Positions 1-7,817 of a stretch of DNA of 62,404 nucleotides are shown in pieces. This DNA comes from Candidatus Cloacimonadota bacterium (GTDB taxonomy: Bacteria; Cloacimonadota; Cloacimonadia; Cloacimonadales; TCS61). The notes under the pieces were generated by a model. It was not told the origin of the DNA. It searched no databases and saw only the letters and a list, made by a program, of their open reading frames with translations. The stretch is from assembly GCA_021736135.1 (NCBI GenBank), contig JAIPGO010000010.1, positions 1-62,404 on the forward strand. The letters run 5' to 3'. The position numbers were made by a program, and so were the translations under genes. Numbering within the stretch: the first letter of the stretch is position 1; the number at the start of each line of letters is the position of its first letter.

Positions 1-31
1 CCCCAGCGAGCGGCGGAGCCGGTCGCTGGGG
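1..31. repeat. Partial GC-rich hairpin at window edge
   Basis: CCCCAGCGA (1-9) is the reverse complement of TCGCTGGGG (23-31). Inside it, CGGC (11-14) pairs with GCCG (18-21). The right flank continues as GTGGGTGGGGG, which resembles the G-rich right arm of the palindrome centred at 439, so this may be the right half of a second copy cut by the window start. Seen directly; the relationship to the other copy is inference. Confidence 0.6.
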
Positions 32-366
32 TGGGTGGGGGATGACCGATGTCTATTTCTACAATTAAATATCCCCTATGGGGAAAACGAAAGCAGTGAT
101 AAGTGACTTTATAATAGATACTTATAAATGTACAAACTTGAACTGTAATTGCCAGAAAACAATAATTGTGCATTATTATTGATATTATTCAGCATAAGTT
201 ATTGAAAAGGAGTGCCTGAATGTGAACAGTCTCTGCCTGTGTCATTTTATAATTTTTAAGAATCTGGCATCCCCCCGTTTTATTATTCATGATTTGTGGT
301 AACTTCTTATTCTATAAAGTAATATTTAGGATTTATTTCTTATAATTCCCGGTACGGGATAAATTT

Positions 367-513
367 GTATAGCGTAAGGTTGTACAGAAGGTGCTACCTT
401 ATGTAAAAAATGAGCTCCTCCCCCACCCCATCGGCGCTGCGCGCCGATGGGGTGGGGGTATATGCATCATTCATAAGGTAGTCTCGGAGTACCGAGACAA
501 CCTTACGCTATAC
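367..513. repeat. 147-bp nested palindromic element
   Basis: Three concentric inverted repeats share one centre. The outer arms GTATAGCGTAAGGTTGT (367-383) and 497-513 match 17/17. The middle arms CTACCTTATG (394-403) and 472-481 match 10/10. The inner GC-rich arms 420-437 and 441-458 match 18/18 around a 3-nt loop. A side hairpin, GTCTCGG-AGTA-CCGAGAC, occupies 481-498. There is no T-tract, so it does not look like an intrinsic terminator. It could be a MITE-like or REP-like unit, a cruciform-forming site, or a structured RNA. Confidence 0.85.
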
Positions 514-638
514 GAATATATCCCTTTCAGGGAAATGAAACTTCACAAAAGGCGAGATATTTAAAAATTTCGGGGGGATGTTAAATAATTTTTAAGAATT
601 ATTTGACAAGTAAATGGTCGTGAAATCTTATATGAAAC

Positions 639-1619
639 ATGAAAAGAGCAGAATTTTATCAAAAGAGAGATGAGAATAATGTGCAATGCCTGTTGTGCCC
701 GCATAATTGTTTGATATCTGAGGGGAAAAAGGGTAGATGCCGTTCCCGTATTAATCTAGATGGTGAGTTATACGCTGAAAATTATGGGAAAACGGTCACG
801 GTAAATCCTTATGATCCGGTAGAGAAGAAGCCTTTATTTCATTTTTTACCAGGCAGCCGGGTGCTTTCCATTGGTGCCGACTTTTGCAATCTGAGCTGCA
901 GTTTCTGTCAGAATTATTCTATCAGCCAGGAGAAATGCCCAACGCAGGATATAACACTCGAAAAACTTACTTCAATAATGCAGGAATTTGAGCTGAAAAC
1001 CATAGCTTACACATATACGGAACCCATTATCTGGTATGAATTTATGTATGACAGTGCAAAATACCTTAAAAGTTTGGGTTTTAAGACCATAATGGTCAGT
1101 AACGGTTTTATCAATCAGAAACCCTTAGAAGCGCTTCTCCCCTACATTGACGCCTTCAATATTGATCTTAAATCCATCAGAGATGACTTTTACCAGAAAA
1201 TCTGTGGAGGCAGACTATTACCTGTGCAGGAAACCATAAAGACAATTTATGGAAAAAGTCATTTAGAAGTTACTAATCTGCTGATCACCGGAGAAAATGA
1301 TTCGGATCAGGATATACTTGATCTGATTACATTTATTGCAGATATAGATCCAAGGGTACCTCTGCACTTTTCCCGATATTTCCCCTGTTATAAACTCCAA
1401 AATCCAGCTACTTCAGCAGAAAGACTCGAATTTGCTTATAAAGAAGCGAGTAAGAGACTGAAACATGTATATATAGGAAATATGGCTTTTGAAAATAATC
1501 TGATCTGTGAAAATTGCGCGCATATTATTTCCGAGCGAAGTTATGGTAAAAAAGTAAAATTGAAAGAAGGTCAATGCCCTCAATGCGGACACAGGAATTA
1601 TGGCATCTGGCAGTTTTAA
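639..1619 (+). CDS. amrS: AmmeMemoRadiSam radical SAM enzyme (AmrS)
   Basis: Radical S-adenosylmethionine protein of the AmrS (pyruvate formate-lyase-activating-like) family, 326 aa, the usual family length. The cluster motif CxxxCxxC is at C83, C87 and C90, after a family-typical stretch (LFHFLPGS) at residues 66-73. An N-terminal CxxCxxxC group (C17, C20, C24) and a C-terminal zinc-ribbon-like set (C290, C293, C313, C316) are also visible. The family is named for co-occurrence with MEMO1 and AMMECR1 proteins; neither is seen downstream, and the upstream side is outside the window. The substrate is not known to me. No strong Shine-Dalgarno precedes the ATG. The next gene overlaps its end by 20 nt. 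Confidence 0.9.
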   Translation: MKRAEFYQKRDENNVQCLLCPHNCLISEGKKGRCRSRINLDGELYAENYGKTVTVNPYDPVEKKPLFHFLPGSRVLSIGADFCNLSCSFCQNYSISQEKCPTQDITLEKLTSIMQEFELKTIAYTYTEPIIWYEFMYDSAKYLKSLGFKTIMVSNGFINQKPLEALLPYIDAFNIDLKSIRDDFYQKICGGRLLPVQETIKTIYGKSHLEVTNLLITGENDSDQDILDLITFIADIDPRVPLHFSRYFPCYKLQNPATSAERLEFAYKEASKRLKHVYIGNMAFENNLICENCAHIISERSYGKKVKLKEGQCPQCGHRNYGIWQF

Positions 1620-1980
1620 TTACCGGGCAAGCCTCAAGCTTCTCAATCTTCGGGATATTCTATTAATATTATTGATTATCATTATTAGCATATTTCTCTT
1701 CAGCCTTGACCTGAAGCGTGGTAAAAGCAATTATGTACAAGTTAAATTAGCAGATAAGATCATTAACAGCTATTCTTTGCAGCAGGATAGAAAGGTTTTT
1801 ATAAATGAGGGGACCATACTGGAAATCAAAAACGGCAAATACCGGCTGGAAAAGTCAGGTTGTCCAGAGCAGATCTGCGTAAAAATGGGATGGTGCAGCA
1901 CTCAACCTATAATTTGCGTACCTCAGAAACTTGTTATTGAACCAGTTACTAAGAAAGAGAAAAACATAATCACATATTAG
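1600..1980 (+). CDS. Membrane-anchored NusG domain II protein
   Basis: Protein of 126 aa with one N-terminal membrane segment (about residues 17-36) and an exported domain of the NusG_II type, recognised by the cysteine signature SGCPEQICVKMGWC followed by QPIICVPQ. Members of this family are often found near redox or Rnf-type genes, and their role is unresolved. The ATG lies inside the end of amrS with CAGGA about 4 nt upstream, so the two are probably co-translated. Its stop TAG (1978-1980) overlaps the stop of the convergent methyltransferase gene. Confidence 0.8.
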   Translation: MASGSFNYRASLKLLNLRDILLILLIIIISIFLFSLDLKRGKSNYVQVKLADKIINSYSLQQDRKVFINEGTILEIKNGKYRLEKSGCPEQICVKMGWCSTQPIICVPQKLVIEPVTKKEKNIITY

Positions 1981-2738
1981 CCTTTCTTTTGAGCAGTAAT
2001 CAGCATTCTTTCGCTTTTCTCATTGAAATTTTCACCTTCAAATCCTCCGGCAATATCTGTGATCCGGAAACCGGCAGCCGTCAGCATACTTAGCATTTCA
2101 TTCAGATATAACGCTTTTAAAACTATATGATTGTGAAATTCTTCCTGATGTTGATCATCATATTCGAGAAGGTAACGGTCATTCCAGTGTCTAACCTTTT
2201 CATCAGTAAACCAGGAAGTAAAAAGAGTCACCTGCGCTTTCAATTGGTTATTGCAGCCAGAATAGACCTGTCGCTCCGGCATAGTATCAGGAAAAGATAA
2301 AACATCTGGATCAAGGTCAAAGGCAACCATCCCTTTAGGTCTTAAATGCCTATAAATGCATGCCAGGCAATTTGTTATATCCGGGTATGCTGTAAGATGC
2401 TGCAAAGATGAGTAAGATACGATGACGGCATCAAAAAAGCGGTTGAGTGAGAAATCTGCCATATTAGCCTGCACCATATTCAGCTCTCCCCCATTTTCAA
2501 TGGATATTGAATGTATCTTTAACAATTCCAGCATTTTAGCTGAATTATCCAGGGCATAAATATTATAACCTTTTTTCACTAAAGGTAAAGTGACCCGTCC
2601 GCTGCCAGCGCCTAGTTCCAGAAGATTATTACCATACTTTTGAGCAAATCTTTCCCAGAAATTAATATCCTGTTTCTGATAGTCACAGATAAGGTCAAAT
2701 TCCCAGTCGTAAATCAGCGCGAATTTATCCCAGTCCAA
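1977..2738 (-). CDS. Class I SAM-dependent methyltransferase
   Basis: Small-molecule-type methyltransferase with the SAM-binding motif I (LLELGAGSGRVTLPL), the acidic motif II region (IYALDNS) and a later motif (FDAVIVSYSSLQHL). The substrate cannot be deduced. The longest open frame runs to 2795 but would overlap the antiporter gene by 56 nt and also begins with TTG. I prefer the TTG at 2736-2738, one nucleotide after the antiporter stop, because GAGG lies 6 nt upstream; this gives about 253 aa. It is the last gene of the minus-strand operon and ends tail to tail with the NusG_II gene. Confidence 0.8.
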   Translation of the reverse strand: MDWDKFALIYDWEFDLICDYQKQDINFWERFAQKYGNNLLELGAGSGRVTLPLVKKGYNIYALDNSAKMLELLKIHSISIENGGELNMVQANMADFSLNRFFDAVIVSYSSLQHLTAYPDITNCLACIYRHLRPKGMVAFDLDPDVLSFPDTMPERQVYSGCNNQLKAQVTLFTSWFTDEKVRHWNDRYLLEYDDQHQEEFHNHIVLKALYLNEMLSMLTAAGFRITDIAGGFEGENFNEKSERMLITAQKKG

Positions 2739-2739
2739 A

Positions 2740-4476
2740 TTATTCCTCAAAGAAGGGGTTAAGTCTTTCCACTTCTTCACTTTGCAGTATTTCAAAAACT
2801 TCTGCCGGAGTTTTTGCTGCCAGCAATCGTTCGTTTATATGCCTTTCATGCCCGAAAATACGAGCTACGTGAGCCAGAACGTTGAGATGAAGGCTGTAAC
2901 TGTCTTCGGGCGTGGCGATCATAATAATAATATGAACGGGCAGCTCATCTATAGAATCGAAGTCAATGCCCTTTTGCGAAATACCGATAACACCCATGAT
3001 ACGAGGTCCGCCTTCAATTATGGCATGTGGAATGGCGATATTATTGCCGATACCCGTTGATATCTCTTTTTCTCTGGTTCTAACGGAAGTTTTCAATTCT
3101 TCGATTGTGATATAATGCAGGCATTTATGCGTGCGATAGAGAAATTCCGCCAGAGCATCAAGAGTTTCCCATTTATCAGAAGATTTCAGATCAAGCATAA
3201 TATATTCTTCCTGTAGAAATTCCAGCAGACGAACTCTGTCCTTATCAACTTCCCCGGCTTTTTTGAGAGCATTACCTGCAAAAACGGGACCCAGCAACTC
3301 ATAGACAACTACAGCAGTTAAAATTATGGCAGTAATTTCACTGGCGTAAGGAGATAGAAAAGGAATATTTGCCGATAACATAACCAGACCAATTGCCAGT
3401 CCCGCAATAGGAAACATGGTAAAGCCGATGTTATCTTTGATAGATTTTATGGAGCCGGATAAATAAGCCCCCATAGTGGGTCCTAAATATTTACCCATAA
3501 AACGACTAATTACAAGGATGCCACCAGCAGAACCAGCCAGCAGAATGGCGTGAAAATCGAAATGTGTGCCAGCAAGAACAAAGAAAAGTGAAAAGACTTC
3601 TTTTTCAATATCGGTAAAAGCTCCAAACAGGTCACTTTTATTTCTGGAGTAATTTGTGAGCATTATCCCCAGAATCAGGCTGGATAAAATTCCCGAAAAG
3701 TGTAATGTTTCAGAAGCGCCTACGGTTATGATAACTGCCAGGACGACCACAGTGAGAAAGGAAAGCTTCGTCTTATGTTTTTCCGTGAAATATATAACAG
3801 TATATCCCACTACTCCCCCCACGATCAGACTTTCCAGAAAGAACAGTAAAGGATTCAATATCGTTTTTATCAGGGAAAAATCAGCGTTACTACTGTGCGC
3901 AAATAAATAGTAATAAATAGAATAAAATAACACAATCACTAGAACATTATTCAGCGCCACGCTTGCCAGCAGGGTTTTAGTGAGAATCCCTTTGGCACGT
4001 TTCTCTTTGACGATGTTAATAGTCGAGCCGGGAGCAGTGGTTATAGATATTGCTGCGATGATCAAAGATGAAACCAGTGATAAGCCAGCCAGCCAGTAAA
4101 GAGCGCTAAAAACCAGCATGGAGGTGACCATCGCATCACAGAAAGTGATCAGGAAAATTCGTTTCCCGGAATTATGCAGTTTCCGAAAATCAAGATGACT
4201 ACCAATTGCCAGACCGATGAATCCCAGAGCAAAATTCGTGATAGGTTTAAAAGATTCATATATTACCGGATTGAAGAGATTTAACAGATGCGGACCGATG
4301 ATGATCCCTCCGATGATCTGCATCGTAACGGAAGGAAGTTTCACTTTCCGTGCCAGTCGTGAAAAAATGAAACCAATGATCAGGATCACGGCCAGAACGA
4401 AGAGTATATTTACTTCTTCCAGTAATGCCCTTTCATGATGGATCCAGTCTATTAAAGCAGTAAATTTTAGAGTCAC
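2740..4476 (-). CDS. CPA2 cation/proton antiporter fused to PTS EIIA-type domain
   Basis: A 578-aa fusion. Residues about 20-400 form a multi-span Na+/H+ exchanger domain (CPA2 family: hydrophobic helices with the IIGGIIIGPHLLNL loop). Residues about 425-570 form a type 2 PTS EIIA (EIIANtr-like) domain, with the phospho-accepting histidine context AIPHAI near residue 483. Family knowledge suggests monovalent cation efflux at the inner membrane, and the EIIA-like part suggests control by phosphorylation or nucleotide state. The first codon is GTG, overlapping the miaB stop as GTGA; no upstream ATG fits. A similar EIIA domain ends the APC permease two genes upstream in the same operon. Confidence 0.88.
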   Translation of the reverse strand: MTLKFTALIDWIHHERALLEEVNILFVLAVILIIGFIFSRLARKVKLPSVTMQIIGGIIIGPHLLNLFNPVIYESFKPITNFALGFIGLAIGSHLDFRKLHNSGKRIFLITFCDAMVTSMLVFSALYWLAGLSLVSSLIIAAISITTAPGSTINIVKEKRAKGILTKTLLASVALNNVLVIVLFYSIYYYLFAHSSNADFSLIKTILNPLLFFLESLIVGGVVGYTVIYFTEKHKTKLSFLTVVVLAVIITVGASETLHFSGILSSLILGIMLTNYSRNKSDLFGAFTDIEKEVFSLFFVLAGTHFDFHAILLAGSAGGILVISRFMGKYLGPTMGAYLSGSIKSIKDNIGFTMFPIAGLAIGLVMLSANIPFLSPYASEITAIILTAVVVYELLGPVFAGNALKKAGEVDKDRVRLLEFLQEEYIMLDLKSSDKWETLDALAEFLYRTHKCLHYITIEELKTSVRTREKEISTGIGNNIAIPHAIIEGGPRIMGVIGISQKGIDFDSIDELPVHIIIMIATPEDSYSLHLNVLAHVARIFGHERHINERLLAAKTPAEVFEILQSEEVERLNPFFEE

Positions 4477-5768
4477 TTAAGCAATTTCCCTTTCAAAGTC
4501 CAGCCGGCTGCCTCAACTATTTTGACATTTACAAATTTCCCGATCAGTTGGGAATCACCGGGAAATACCGTAACTTTAAAATCACGCGTTTTACCGGAAA
4601 CTTCTTCCTGAGAGCGTCGGCTGATATTTTCCACGTAGATTTCACGAACACTGCCAATAGCATTCTTATATTTTCTGGTAGTTATTACTTCCTGCTGTTT
4701 GATCAATCTCTGCAGACGTTCCAGTCTGATCTCTTCCGGCACCTGATCAAGGAATTCAGCAGCGCGCGTCCCGGAGCGCGACGAATACTTAAACATATAG
4801 GCATGGTCAAATTCAATCTTCTGCATAATATCATAAGTCCGTTGAAACTGCTCTTCTGTTTCTCCGGGGAATCCGGCGATCACATCTGTGGTAATGGCAA
4901 TTTCCGGAATTGCCTGGCGCAGTTTGACCGTTAGATCATAATAATGTTCCGCAGTATAGCCTCGATTCATTCTCTTCAAAATTTCATTATCACCGGACTG
5001 CATTGCCAGATGAAAATGCTCGCATACTTTATCAGTATCTGCCATTGTTTCGATCAGTTCGTCAGACAGATCCTTGGGATGTGATGTTGTGAAACGAATT
5101 CTTTTGATCGAAGGAATTTCATTTACCATCCTTAATAATTGAGGGAAATTTATCTCTTCATAAGAATAAGAATTTACATTCTGTCCCAGCAGCATAATTT
5201 CCCTGAGTCCCTGTTCCCCTGCCTTTTTAACGTCTTCGATAATTTCCAGAGGTGAGCGGCTGCGTTCTCTGCCTCGCGTATAGGGAACGATGCAGTAACT
5301 GCAAAAATTATTGCAGCCGCGCATTATAGTGATGAAAGCTTTCAAATTATCCTGGTGCTGCGGAATTATTGCCGGATATAGCTGTTCGTTATCGACATCG
5401 GTATAACTGAGAAATTCTTCCCGAAATGATGAGCGTATTATTTCAGGAAGTTTATCATATTGATCAACACCAACTACGAAATCAACTCCTCTGCTCAAAT
5501 CCGCAAGTTCGGTTCCCAGGCGTTGAGCCATACATCCGATCACACCGATCTTTACATCTTTAAGGCTTTTATGCCTCATTTCATTATTGATCCTGCCTAA
5601 AACCCGTTCTTCGGCATGTTGACGCACAGAACATGTATTAAATAATATAACATCAGCAGTTTCAATGTTTTCTGCCCGATCAAAGCCATTCTGCTTTAGA
5701 ATGGTCATCACCAGTTCGCTATCTGCCACATTCATCTGGCATCCGTAAGTTTCTATATAGAATTTCAT
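4473..5768 (-). CDS. miaB: tRNA-2-methylthio-N6-dimethylallyladenosine synthase MiaB
   Basis: Radical SAM methylthiotransferase that thiomethylates i6A37 of tRNA. N-terminal UPF0004 cysteines C10, C46 and C79 hold the auxiliary 4Fe-4S cluster. Radical SAM cysteines C152, C156 and C159 sit in RGCNNFCSYC. The family-typical PYTRGRERSR follows, and a C-terminal TRAM domain starts near residue 370. The length of 431 aa is normal. The open frame extends upstream to 5822, but that start is TTG and overlaps the permease gene; the ATG at 5768, beginning MKFYIETYGCQMN, fits the family. It lies between two EIIA-fused transporter genes in one operon. Confidence 0.95.
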   Translation of the reverse strand: MKFYIETYGCQMNVADSELVMTILKQNGFDRAENIETADVILFNTCSVRQHAEERVLGRINNEMRHKSLKDVKIGVIGCMAQRLGTELADLSRGVDFVVGVDQYDKLPEIIRSSFREEFLSYTDVDNEQLYPAIIPQHQDNLKAFITIMRGCNNFCSYCIVPYTRGRERSRSPLEIIEDVKKAGEQGLREIMLLGQNVNSYSYEEINFPQLLRMVNEIPSIKRIRFTTSHPKDLSDELIETMADTDKVCEHFHLAMQSGDNEILKRMNRGYTAEHYYDLTVKLRQAIPEIAITTDVIAGFPGETEEQFQRTYDIMQKIEFDHAYMFKYSSRSGTRAAEFLDQVPEEIRLERLQRLIKQQEVITTRKYKNAIGSVREIYVENISRRSQEEVSGKTRDFKVTVFPGDSQLIGKFVNVKIVEAAGWTLKGKLLK

Positions 5769-5799
5769 TTTTATTATATTTTCCCTGATTGTTGTTTTG

Positions 5800-7659
5800 T
5801 TAGTGGCGAGAACGCTGAGCAAGTGTAATTACATCCCGTAGTGAATCTTCGTTCTGTGCCTGCAGCCATTTTTCCTGAAAGTCAGGAATTTGCACTATCT
5901 GGGCAATAGCAGCCAGCGCCTGCAAATGGAATCGTCTTTCATCTGGTGATCCGGCAATCACAAATACTGTTCGCACTGCCGGATTTTCCTCACTGAAATA
6001 TATTCCTTTTCTGGCACGTACCAGTGCTATTTCAAAGCGGTTTTCCCCGGATACGATCAGGTGGGGAATCGCCAGGTCTGGCAGAATTACCGTGGAACTT
6101 TCTGCCTCCCGACTGGTTAATTTCTGAAATATCTCGCGTTCTCCACATGATAATTTTTCTGAAAGTAAACCGGCGATCCGGGCAAAAAAATCATCCTTAC
6201 TAATAGCTTCTTTTATATCGAGTACGGGACATATCTCAATCAGCAAATCAAACCGGTCATGCTGAATGCTGTCGCGTTCCATAATTATTTCCCGTAATTC
6301 CGTTTCCAGTTCGGCTGCTGCCAGTTCCGAGGACTTGATTCGTTTCACCAGGTAAACCAGAGCGCTTTCCCTGTTTGTCCTGATCTTACCATATATGGCA
6401 TACCAGATATAACCGAGTACGATAAAAATACCTACGGTAACTATTACTTTTATACCCATTTCAAAGATTAGAAACAGATAGAGAAAAATCGCGATTATCT
6501 GCAGCCAGGGATATAAAGGAGATTTAAAACTGGGCTGATAATTCTGGATGCGGCTTTCCCGCATAACGATAACAGAAAGATTAATGAGCGCAAAAAGGAG
6601 AAGCATCATAGCTGAAGCTGTTTTAACAAGCATCTCCAGATCGAGTAATACTATTACTGCCATCATAAATGCCACAGTAAAATATATCGAATAGTGAGGA
6701 GTATTATATTCTTTATTTAACTTTCCAAGCACACCGGGCAGCAGTTTATCTTTGCTCATGGCATAAGGAGTTCGCGAAGCTGCCATTATTCCGGCATTGC
6801 CTGTGGAAATAAATGCCATTAAGCCGGCAATTGCCAGTATTATCATGCCCGTTTTACCGCTAAACATTCCTGCAGCTTCGGATATTGGAGTAAGTGACGG
6901 TTCCCCGTTGGGCAGTATCAGTTTCTCACCAGCCACACCAATAGTCACAAATACTACAAGCACATATATAGCAGTTACAATTATAAAGGAAAGGATCATC
7001 CCCAAAGGCAGATTCTTCCCTGGATTCTTGATTTCTTCTGCCACACTTGCTATTTTTGTCAATCCGCCATAGGATATGAAGATCAAACCAGCGGTGGCAA
7101 ATATATCTGCTGATGTACCATGATTAAATGGCGTTAAATTATGGATTTCTACTTTGCTAATTCCCTCGATAATGTAAAGCACCAGAATGAGAAGTAAACC
7201 CAATACGAGAAATATTTGCAATTTCCCTGAGTGCCTGGTGCTGATTACATTTAAGATCATGAAAAGCAAACAGAAAAACAGGGCAATCAGCTTAACTTCA
7301 TTATAGGATATGCTGGGAAAAATTATAGCAACAAATACGCCTATACCAAGTAAGGCAAAAGCACTCTTAAATGCCAGGCTGAACCAGGTGGTTATACCTG
7401 CAATAGTGCCGGGACCGGCACCCATGCTGCGATTTATAAAAAAATAATCTCCCCCCGCTTTGGGCATGGCTGTTGCCAGTTCCGCCTTACTGAATAAGGA
7501 TGGAATGATCAGAATTCCGGCCACAAAATAGGCCAGTATAGCTGCCGGTCCTATCTGCATATAAGCTAGACCCGGCAATATAAATAATCCGGAAGAGATC
7601 ATCGCTCCTGATGCAATGCTGAATACTTCTAAAAGCCCCAGTTCTTTCTTTAATCCCAT
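5800..7659 (-). CDS. APC amino acid permease fused to PTS EIIA-type domain
   Basis: A 619-aa fusion. Residues about 8-430 are an amino acid/polyamine/organocation permease with around 12 membrane segments, including the GAMISSGLFILPG helix-1 motif. Residues about 470-615 are a type 2 EIIA-like domain with histidine context AIPHLI near residue 531. Transport substrate is unknown. AAAGGG precedes the ATG and a TTGACA/TTGAAT promoter lies upstream, making this the first gene of the operon that continues with miaB and the antiporter. Having two unrelated transporters with the same type of regulatory domain in one operon suggests shared regulation (inference). Confidence 0.88.
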   Translation of the reverse strand: MGLKKELGLLEVFSIASGAMISSGLFILPGLAYMQIGPAAILAYFVAGILIIPSLFSKAELATAMPKAGGDYFFINRSMGAGPGTIAGITTWFSLAFKSAFALLGIGVFVAIIFPSISYNEVKLIALFFCLLFMILNVISTRHSGKLQIFLVLGLLLILVLYIIEGISKVEIHNLTPFNHGTSADIFATAGLIFISYGGLTKIASVAEEIKNPGKNLPLGMILSFIIVTAIYVLVVFVTIGVAGEKLILPNGEPSLTPISEAAGMFSGKTGMIILAIAGLMAFISTGNAGIMAASRTPYAMSKDKLLPGVLGKLNKEYNTPHYSIYFTVAFMMAVIVLLDLEMLVKTASAMMLLLFALINLSVIVMRESRIQNYQPSFKSPLYPWLQIIAIFLYLFLIFEMGIKVIVTVGIFIVLGYIWYAIYGKIRTNRESALVYLVKRIKSSELAAAELETELREIIMERDSIQHDRFDLLIEICPVLDIKEAISKDDFFARIAGLLSEKLSCGEREIFQKLTSREAESSTVILPDLAIPHLIVSGENRFEIALVRARKGIYFSEENPAVRTVFVIAGSPDERRFHLQALAAIAQIVQIPDFQEKWLQAQNEDSLRDVITLAQRSRH

Positions 7660-7687
7660 AAAAACCCTTTGTTTATTCTTAAACTCT

Positions 7688-7716
7688 ATTCAAAAAATAA
7701 TGAGTAAAATTGTCAA
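7688..7716 (-). promoter_or_regulatory. Sigma70-like promoter for the permease-miaB operon
   Basis: On the minus strand, TTGACA (7716-7711) is followed after 17 nt by TTGAAT (7693-7688), 28 nt upstream of the ATG at 7659. The -35 is perfect and the -10 matches 4 of 6. Confidence 0.55.
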
Positions 7717-7740
7717 TTCATTAGTTTCATTCAATATAAA

Positions 7741-7766
7741 CAGGGCAGATTCGAATATCTGCCCTG
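7741..7766 (-). terminator. Intrinsic terminator after the giant secreted protein gene
   Basis: A perfect 10-bp stem, CAGGGCAGAT/ATCTGCCCTG, with a 6-nt loop lies about 50 nt past the stop of the 2265-aa gene. On the minus strand it is followed by TTTATATT. The sequence after it on the plus strand is also T-rich, but no plus-strand gene ends here. Confidence 0.75.
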
Positions 7767-7817
7767 TTCGATTTGGTTTTTCCGTTTAATATGATCAGGT
7801 TTCTGATCAAACCTTCC

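Larger units (their letters stand above)
1..638. other. Gene-free region with palindromes
   Basis: No convincing coding region is visible. The stretch is AT-rich apart from the two GC-rich hairpin structures listed separately. Both structures are followed, 40 nt or less beyond their arms, by a small TCCC-loop-GGGA hairpin (70-82 and 521-533) with similar flanks, which supports the idea that they are two copies of one element. No clear -35/-10 pair for the gene at 639 was found at a sensible distance. Confidence 0.6.

Noticed and set aside
420-458. Intrinsic terminator at the GC-rich hairpin
   Set aside because: No T-tract on either strand and no gene ending immediately before it within the window.
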